DNA from: Candidatus Pelagibacter sp. TMED165
GTDB taxonomy: Bacteria > Pseudomonadota > Alphaproteobacteria > Pelagibacterales > Pelagibacteraceae
DNA: 11,952 bases
Assembly: GCA_002171035.2 (NCBI GenBank)
Contig: NHHO02000010.1
Location: forward strand, 1 to 11,952
Direction: 5' to 3'
Each line of letters starts with the position of its first letter. Position 1 is the stretch's first letter. Both the position numbers and the translations under genes were made by a program. Shown here piece by piece: positions 7,244 through 11,952 of this stretch. Below the pieces are notes generated by a model, which did not search any database, was not told where the DNA came from, and was given only the letters and a program-made list of their open reading frames with translations.

Positions 7244-7794
7244 AAATTAGCGGAGGTCTTTTAAAAGGAAAAAAACTTTTTTTTTTAAAATCTCAAAATA
7301 CAAGGCCTCTTAAAAATATTGTTAAAGAAGGAATTTTTAATGTTATTAAACACTCTAGTCTAATAGACGTTAATGTAAAAAATTCAAAAATTTTAGATCT
7401 TTATTCTGGAATGGGAACTTTTGGAATAGAATGTTTATCTCACCAAGCTAAAGAGGTCATATTTGTTGAGAAAGACAATTTAGCAATAAAGTATTTAAAA
7501 AATAATTTAGAATTATTAAAGATATCAAATAAAATAAAATTATTTGAACAAGAAATTGATTTTTTTTTGAAAACAACAAAAGAAAAAGAATTTAATATAA
7601 TTTTTTTAGATCCTCCATTTAAAGATCAAATTTATTTAGAACATATTAAAACAATCAAAAAAAAGGGGATTTTTACTAATAAGAATTTATTCATTATACA
7701 TAGGGAAAATTTTCATGAAAATCTCGAAAGTATTATAAATATTGATATTGTGAAAAAATATGGAAGGTCAAGAATAATTTTTGGACACGTTTAA
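7240..7794 (+). CDS. rsmD: 16S rRNA (guanine(966)-N(2))-methyltransferase RsmD
   Basis: This predicted SAM-dependent methyltransferase modifies G966 of 16S rRNA during 30S assembly. The 184-residue protein begins with the family block ISGGLLKGKKL, followed by TRPLKNIVKEGIFNVI. The SAM-binding motif LDLYSGMGTFGIE comes next, then VEKD. The catalytic motif is DPPF at 124-127, within IIFLDPPFKDQ. All family landmarks are present and the length is typical. The start overlaps the purD stop by four bases (ATGA). The stop TAA overlaps, in antiparallel, the stop of pgi on the other strand. Functional linkage to purD is not obvious, and the pairing may only reflect genome compaction. Confidence 0.93.
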   Translation: MKISGGLLKGKKLFFLKSQNTRPLKNIVKEGIFNVIKHSSLIDVNVKNSKILDLYSGMGTFGIECLSHQAKEVIFVEKDNLAIKYLKNNLELLKISNKIKLFEQEIDFFLKTTKEKEFNIIFLDPPFKDQIYLEHIKTIKKKGIFTNKNLFIIHRENFHENLESIINIDIVKKYGRSRIIFGHV

Positions 7795-8981
7795 GATAGA
7801 CCTTTTTTTGTTTCAATCTTTATTTCTTCAACTGCTGGCTGATTAAAGGGATTTATATTTAATGATAAGCCCAATAAAGCTGTTTCAATCATAAAGTATG
7901 ATAACAGCTCACCTAAGGTTTTTTCGTTATTATTATTTATTTTAAAGTGTCTATAAGGTAACTTTTTTTTTCTTAATATTTTCATAAAGGCGTTTTTCTG
8001 AGCATTTACAATTTCGCTTAAATTTTTATTTTTTATGAAATTAATTTCTTTACTCAACAAGTTATTTTTAACAGTAAATCTTGTTTTTTTATTTGAACTA
8101 AAAATGTAAAAAATTTTATCAGTTGGACCATCGAGATATAACTGCATTAGGCTGTGGTGATCTTTTGGGGCCTGGGAAACAACAGGGAGTAAGCCAAGTC
8201 CTTTTTTTCCTAAACTTTCGGCAGCTAATTGTTGATACCAAAAAAGGAAATCTGTCAGTCCTGGGTGATAGTTCATTAAAATTATAGTTTTAAATTTATT
8301 GCTCTTGTAGAATTTTGATAATTTAATAACATTTTTTTTTAAAATTTTAGCATGAGTATTCTTAAAAAATTTATTCAAATTAAGTCTTATTTTTTTAATA
8401 TTTAAACCCATTAGTTCTGCCGGCAACATGCCGACTTCGGAAAGGACAGAAAATCTTCCACCTATAAATTTTTTATGAGCAATATGTTTAATCTTATTTT
8501 TTTTTGAGAATTTAAATAAAATATTTTCACTTTTTTCTGAAATAATTACAATATTTTTAAAATTAATTTTTTTTTGTATCAAAAAATTTAAGTTGACTAA
8601 GGTTTCTAAAGTATTGCCTGATTTTGATATAACTAAAAATAGTGTTTTTTTTAAATCTCTTTCGTAAAGTTTTTCAAGTAATTGACTATCCAAATTTTCA
8701 AGAAAAACAAAATTTTTTTTTATCTTATGTCTTAAAAATCCTAAAATTGCTTTAGCTCCAAGAACTGATCCTCCCATTCCAACTATAACAACATTTTTAA
8801 ATTTTTTGTAAGACCTTATTTCTGAACCAGTGAATTCAAATTTAAAATTTTTATTGAAGAACGAAAATGGATTTTGATTTTTATTAGGATTTAAATTTTT
8901 AATTTTTTTAAAATTTTTATTAAGGTTTGTATTATATTTTAATGATAAAAATTTATTAGGTATAAAATACTCTATTTTCAT
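7791..8981 (-). CDS. pgi: Glucose-6-phosphate isomerase, short form
   Basis: This enzyme interconverts glucose 6-phosphate and fructose 6-phosphate. The 396-residue protein carries the paired sugar-isomerase elements: VIVGMGGSVLGA (about 65-76), ISKSGNTLE (118-126), the signature GGRFSVLSEVG (174-184), KDHHSLMQLYLDGP (273-286), and the C-terminal FNQPAVEEIK with Lys388. It is much shorter than classical enzymes of about 550 residues and somewhat shorter than the 440-450-residue bacterial type, but no core motif is missing. The family C-terminal signature normally reads QxGVE; here Ala replaces the Gly. A bifunctional phosphoglucose/phosphomannose role cannot be excluded. It is the last gene of the minus-strand cluster, three bases after the lipoprotein gene. 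Its stop TAA overlaps that of rsmD. Confidence 0.92.
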   Translation of the reverse strand: MKIEYFIPNKFLSLKYNTNLNKNFKKIKNLNPNKNQNPFSFFNKNFKFEFTGSEIRSYKKFKNVVIVGMGGSVLGAKAILGFLRHKIKKNFVFLENLDSQLLEKLYERDLKKTLFLVISKSGNTLETLVNLNFLIQKKINFKNIVIISEKSENILFKFSKKNKIKHIAHKKFIGGRFSVLSEVGMLPAELMGLNIKKIRLNLNKFFKNTHAKILKKNVIKLSKFYKSNKFKTIILMNYHPGLTDFLFWYQQLAAESLGKKGLGLLPVVSQAPKDHHSLMQLYLDGPTDKIFYIFSSNKKTRFTVKNNLLSKEINFIKNKNLSEIVNAQKNAFMKILRKKKLPYRHFKINNNNEKTLGELLSYFMIETALLGLSLNINPFNQPAVEEIKIETKKGLS

Positions 8982-8984
8982 ATA

Positions 8985-9293
8985 TTATTGTTTCTTAATT
9001 TGTTCTAAAATATACTCTTCTGATGAGGTGCTGGAGCCGCTTTTTTCTTCAGGAACTTTGAGAATTTTTTTTATTTTATTTTTTTTATTATCATTTTTCG
9101 AAATTGAAGTTTTTGGTTCAGGTAACGTATTCATATCTGGAGGAAGTGTTAGTGGTTCTCTTTTTTTAATTAAAAATTCATCAGTAGTTCTTACTTTTTC
9201 ATTACGTAGAACCTTCCCAGCTTCTTCCATGGTTTGACAAGCTTGTAAAAAAATTAAAATACAAATTGTTAAAATAAAATTTTTAGTTTTCAT
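8985..9293 (-). CDS. Small lipoprotein, DUF3035/BamF-like
   Basis: This is a predicted lipoprotein of about 102 residues. The preferred start is the ATG at 9293, which gives a clean signal peptide: MKTKN, a hydrophobic stretch, then the lipobox LQAC with the lipidated Cys at about residue 19. A longer version from 9314 would place MIFYLRK before it and is less natural. After the Cys comes the short conserved block RTTDEFLIKKREPLTLPPDM. This fits the alphaproteobacterial DUF3035 family, members of which were described as BamF, an accessory of the outer-membrane BAM complex. The remainder is low-complexity, Lys/Ser/Glu-rich and probably disordered. The start overlaps the end of lspA by 11 bases. 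Family assignment rests on the motif and position beside lspA; it is my inference, not a search result. Confidence 0.78.
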   Translation of the reverse strand: MKTKNFILTICILIFLQACQTMEEAGKVLRNEKVRTTDEFLIKKREPLTLPPDMNTLPEPKTSISKNDNKKNKIKKILKVPEEKSGSSTSSEEYILEQIKKQ

Positions 9294-9765
9294 TTTTCTT
9301 AAATAAAATATCATTAAATATAATTAGTATTATACCTAAAGTAATGAATATATCTGCGATATTAAAGGTAAACCAGTGAAAATTGTTATAATGTATATCT
9401 ATAAAATCTGGCACAGCAAAATAAGTTAGTCTGTCATAAACATTCCCTATTGCGCCTCCTAAAATCATCGAAAATAATATTTTTTCTGTCATTTTAGATT
9501 TTAAAATAAGATAAATTAAGAATATTATTACAATACATATTATCCCTGTTATTGAATTATAAATTAGATTAGAGCTAGTACTAAAAAAGCCAAATCCAAT
9601 TCCAGTATTCCATACTAAATTGATATTTACAAAATCATTAATGTATAAATTTTTTTCATTCAGATTATTTATTATTTGAATTTTCGAATATCTATCTAAA
9701 AGGAAAATTAAAGAGACAATCATCAAAAAATAAAAGTTTTCTTTTTTGAGAATTTCATTTTTCAT
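9283..9765 (-). CDS. lspA: Lipoprotein signal peptidase LspA (signal peptidase II)
   Basis: This inner-membrane aspartyl protease cleaves the signal peptide of diacylglyceryl-prolipoproteins. The 160-residue protein has four hydrophobic segments. The conserved blocks are LDRYSK (Asp24), VWNTGIGFGF (from 51), GGAIGNVYDR (103-112), PDFIDIH with Asp120, and FNIADIF with Asp138. Asp120 and Asp138 are the predicted catalytic pair. It lies 30 bases downstream of ileS, the usual ileS-lspA order in proteobacteria. It overlaps the start of a lipoprotein gene that encodes a likely substrate. The ATG at 9765 is preceded by a weak AAAG Shine-Dalgarno-like sequence. Confidence 0.94.
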   Translation of the reverse strand: MKNEILKKENFYFLMIVSLIFLLDRYSKIQIINNLNEKNLYINDFVNINLVWNTGIGFGFFSTSSNLIYNSITGIICIVIIFLIYLILKSKMTEKILFSMILGGAIGNVYDRLTYFAVPDFIDIHYNNFHWFTFNIADIFITLGIILIIFNDILFKKNEN

Positions 9766-9795
9766 ATCTTTAAAATAAATCAGAATGCTAGTTTC

Positions 9796-11952
9796 CTATA
9801 TTATTGGACAATTTTCACGGTTACATTTGCTTTCTAAAATTTTCCAACATCTTTCACATTTTTTTCCTTTAGCTTTTTTAACTTCAATTGTGACTTGGCT
9901 ATCTTTGGCTAGATTTTTTTCTGCTTTTGAAACAATAAAATACTCTGCTAGATCTATATCGTTAAGTAGTTTAAAGTTTTCTTTACTTAAAGAAATTTTT
10001 ATCTCTGCTTCTAAACTTGAGCCAATCTCTTTACTAATTCTCTTTTCTTCTATAGCAATATTTGCTACTTGTTTAATCTTATATAAATTCAACCATTTTT
10101 CATTTAATTCAGAATTATTCCAATTTTTAGGTATCTTAACAAAGTTATGTTCGTGAATGCTTTCATCGCTTTTGTCTATTAAACTATATATTTCCTCTGT
10201 AGTAAAAACTAAAATTGGCGCAAACCATTTTAATAAACTTTCTAATATTATATTAAGAGTAATTACACAATTTTTTCTTTTCTTTGAATTTATGCTATCA
10301 CAGTAAAGTACGTCCTTTCTAATATCAAAATAAAAAGAGGAAAGATCTAACGAACAAAAGTTTAATAATTCTTTATATAATTTATGAAAATTATAATCTT
10401 TTAAATTATCCTCCATGGACTCACCTATGATATACAATCTATTAAGAATATATTGCTCAAGCTCATCAAATTCATTTATTTTTATCTTCTCAAAATTTTG
10501 TTTTTCAAAATTGTCTTTTAGGTTTCCGAGCATAAATCTAAAAGTGTTCCTTATTTTTCTGTATGATTCTGCATGTTGAATCAAAATATTTTTGTCTATT
10601 CTTAAATCTTCAGAATAGTCTGAGGAAGAAGCCCAAACCCTGAGAATATCTGCACCGTAGTTTTTTAGAATATCCTCAGGAGAAATAACATTTCCCATGG
10701 ACTTAGACATTTTCATACCTTTGCCATCAACTACGAAACCATGAGAAAGTATACTTTTAAATGGAGCTTTACCTCTTGTTCCGCAAGACTCTAATAAGGA
10801 AGAGTGAAACCATCCTCTGTGTTGGTCAGATCCTTCAAGGTACATATCTGCAGGCCATTTTAAATCTTTTCTTTTTTCTAATACAAAACTGTGTGTTGAA
10901 CCGCTATCAAACCAAACCTCAACAATGTCATTAAGTTTTTCGAAGTCTTTCGGGTCGTAATCGTCACCTAAAAAGATTTTTGGATCATCTGTAAACCAAC
11001 AATCAGATCCTTGTTTTTCGTAGATAGATGCTATTCTATCGATTACTTTTTGATCTCTTAATGGTTCTTTTGTTTTTTTACTTATAAAAATTGGCAAAGG
11101 AACTCCCCACACCCTTTGACGAGAAACACACCAATCTGGTCTGCCCTCGATCATCGATAAAAGCCTCTCTTTACCTTTCTTTGGATAAAAAGTTGTTTCA
11201 TTTATCGACTTAATAGCCTTTTTTCTAAGATCATTTTTTTGCATCGAAATAAACCATTGCGGTGTTGCTCTATAAATTAGTGGAGCTTTAGACCTCCAAG
11301 AATGAGGATAGCTATGACTAAGTTTATCGGTCTTTAATAATTTATTTTGCTCTTTTAGTTTTTCGATGACTACAGAGTCAGCTTTAAAAATGTGTGTGTT
11401 TTCAAAATATGGTATCTCCTTAGTATAGAGACCTCCGTTATCTACTGTATATAAAGAGGGAATGTTGTGCTTGAGACATAAATTAAAATCATCTGGACCA
11501 TGACTAGGTGCACAGTGAACAATTCCTGTTCCTTGCTCTAGATTAACAAACTGAGCATTTAGCATTGGGATATTATAATCAAACTTCATTTTGACGAATG
11601 GGTGACTACAGATGGTTTTTTGAAATTCCGATCCTTTAAAAGTTTTAATCTCTTTGAAAGATTTTATCTCACAAGCTTCTGCAATTTCTTTAACTAAGTT
11701 TTTTGCTACAACTATTCTCTTTTCCTTAAAATATTCAAGATTTTCAATTTCTAAAACTGAGTAATCGATATTGTTATTAAATGCTAAAGCTTTATTAGCT
11801 GGTATTGTCCAAGGTGTTGTTGTCCAAATGATAATACTTGTATCTTCTAAAAATTCTTTGTCGGTTTCCTTTACTTTAAAAGCGACATAAATGGTATTAG
11901 ATGTATGGTCCTTGTACTCAACCTCTGCATCAGCTAAAGCTGTTTTTTCAAC
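9796..11952 (-). CDS. ileS: Isoleucyl-tRNA synthetase IleS, 5' end outside the window
   Basis: This class I aminoacyl-tRNA synthetase charges tRNA-Ile. The frame is open to the right edge, so 718 C-terminal residues are visible. The N-terminal region with the HIGH motif, roughly 200 residues, lies beyond it. The Met encoded at 11587-11589 is internal, because upstream sequence still reads as IleS. The visible part starts in the CP1 editing domain (ALADAEVEYKDHT, TTPWTIPANKALAF, GTGIVHCAPSHGPDDF). It continues through CVSRQRVWGVPLP, WFDSGSTHSF and GSDQHRGWFHSSLLES, to the ATP-binding KMSKS at 10699-10713. The anticodon-binding domain follows. A C-terminal zinc-binding segment with four Cys ends at CPII. 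Its Cys spacing is unusually short (C-x2-C-x7-C-x4-C). The stop is TAG. It is the first visible gene of the minus-strand cluster with lspA, the lipoprotein and pgi. Confidence 0.96.
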   Translation of the reverse strand, partial: VEKTALADAEVEYKDHTSNTIYVAFKVKETDKEFLEDTSIIIWTTTPWTIPANKALAFNNNIDYSVLEIENLEYFKEKRIVVAKNLVKEIAEACEIKSFKEIKTFKGSEFQKTICSHPFVKMKFDYNIPMLNAQFVNLEQGTGIVHCAPSHGPDDFNLCLKHNIPSLYTVDNGGLYTKEIPYFENTHIFKADSVVIEKLKEQNKLLKTDKLSHSYPHSWRSKAPLIYRATPQWFISMQKNDLRKKAIKSINETTFYPKKGKERLLSMIEGRPDWCVSRQRVWGVPLPIFISKKTKEPLRDQKVIDRIASIYEKQGSDCWFTDDPKIFLGDDYDPKDFEKLNDIVEVWFDSGSTHSFVLEKRKDLKWPADMYLEGSDQHRGWFHSSLLESCGTRGKAPFKSILSHGFVVDGKGMKMSKSMGNVISPEDILKNYGADILRVWASSSDYSEDLRIDKNILIQHAESYRKIRNTFRFMLGNLKDNFEKQNFEKIKINEFDELEQYILNRLYIIGESMEDNLKDYNFHKLYKELLNFCSLDLSSFYFDIRKDVLYCDSINSKKRKNCVITLNIILESLLKWFAPILVFTTEEIYSLIDKSDESIHEHNFVKIPKNWNNSELNEKWLNLYKIKQVANIAIEEKRISKEIGSSLEAEIKISLSKENFKLLNDIDLAEYFIVSKAEKNLAKDSQVTIEVKKAKGKKCERCWKILESKCNRENCPII

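Noticed and set aside
9028..9237. Plus-strand open frame opposite the lipoprotein gene.
   Set aside because: Shadow; the minus-strand frame has a lipobox and conserved motif.
9294..9314. Seven-residue longer start for the small lipoprotein.
   Set aside because: It adds MIFYLRK ahead of a normal signal peptide and increases the overlap with lspA; the internal ATG at 9293 gives a standard lipoprotein signal.
9785..10156. Plus-strand open frame opposite the ileS 3' end.
   Set aside because: Shadow of ileS, whose anticodon-binding and zinc segments are clear on the other strand.
11587..11589. ATG as the start of ileS.
   Set aside because: The frame stays open to the right edge and encodes the editing-domain sequence of IleS, so the Met is internal.
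1..11952. CRISPR array, tRNA/rRNA genes, insertion sequence or defence system.
   Set aside because: No direct repeats with spacers, transposase motifs, cloverleaf candidates or defence domains were seen; the window is housekeeping and envelope genes throughout.

Overview
The window is a very AT-rich, tightly packed stretch of an alphaproteobacterial genome. Genes overlap by a few bases or sit within a few bases of each other, no gap between genes exceeds about 42 bases, and there is no tRNA, rRNA, insertion sequence or CRISPR. A DUF2093 gene and a BamF-like (DUF3035-type) lipoprotein gene next to lspA and ileS point to Alphaproteobacteria. The base composition, streamlining and divergent LpxK suggest the SAR11/Pelagibacterales group or a similar streamlined marine lineage. 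That placement is inference from features, not a phylogeny.

Layout. Positions 1-97 are an inverted near-identical copy of an internal piece of lpxK (4471-4566) and do not belong in front of ubiA; this is most likely a fold-back chimera at a contig edge. From about 98 to 5747 runs a plus-strand operon: ubiA (5' end lost at the junction), msbA, waaA (kdtA), lpxK (broken by one extra A in an A7 run) and an LpxL/HtrB-type acyltransferase. It is followed tail-to-tail by a small minus-strand DUF2093 gene (5753-5938). A 42-base divergent promoter region then leads into purD-rsmD (5981-7794). The right third is a minus-strand operon read from the right edge inward: ileS (5' end outside the window), lspA, the BamF-like lipoprotein and pgi. 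It meets rsmD tail-to-tail, with the two stop codons overlapping.

How the genes work together. waaA, lpxK, lpxL and msbA cover four late inner-membrane steps of lipid A-Kdo2 assembly: 4'-phosphorylation, Kdo addition, secondary acylation and flipping. The cell is therefore predicted to make lipopolysaccharide. ubiA makes the prenylated ubiquinone precursor in the same membrane. lspA encodes the signal peptidase that would mature the lipoprotein encoded directly downstream of it. purD, rsmD, pgi and ileS are housekeeping genes.

I found no convincing novel system. The most useful observations concern sequence integrity: the inverted lpxK fragment at the left edge and the lpxK frameshift. The smaller biological oddities are the compressed zinc site at the IleS C-terminus, the missing SRGYG motif in LpxK, and the antiparallel overlapping stop codons.
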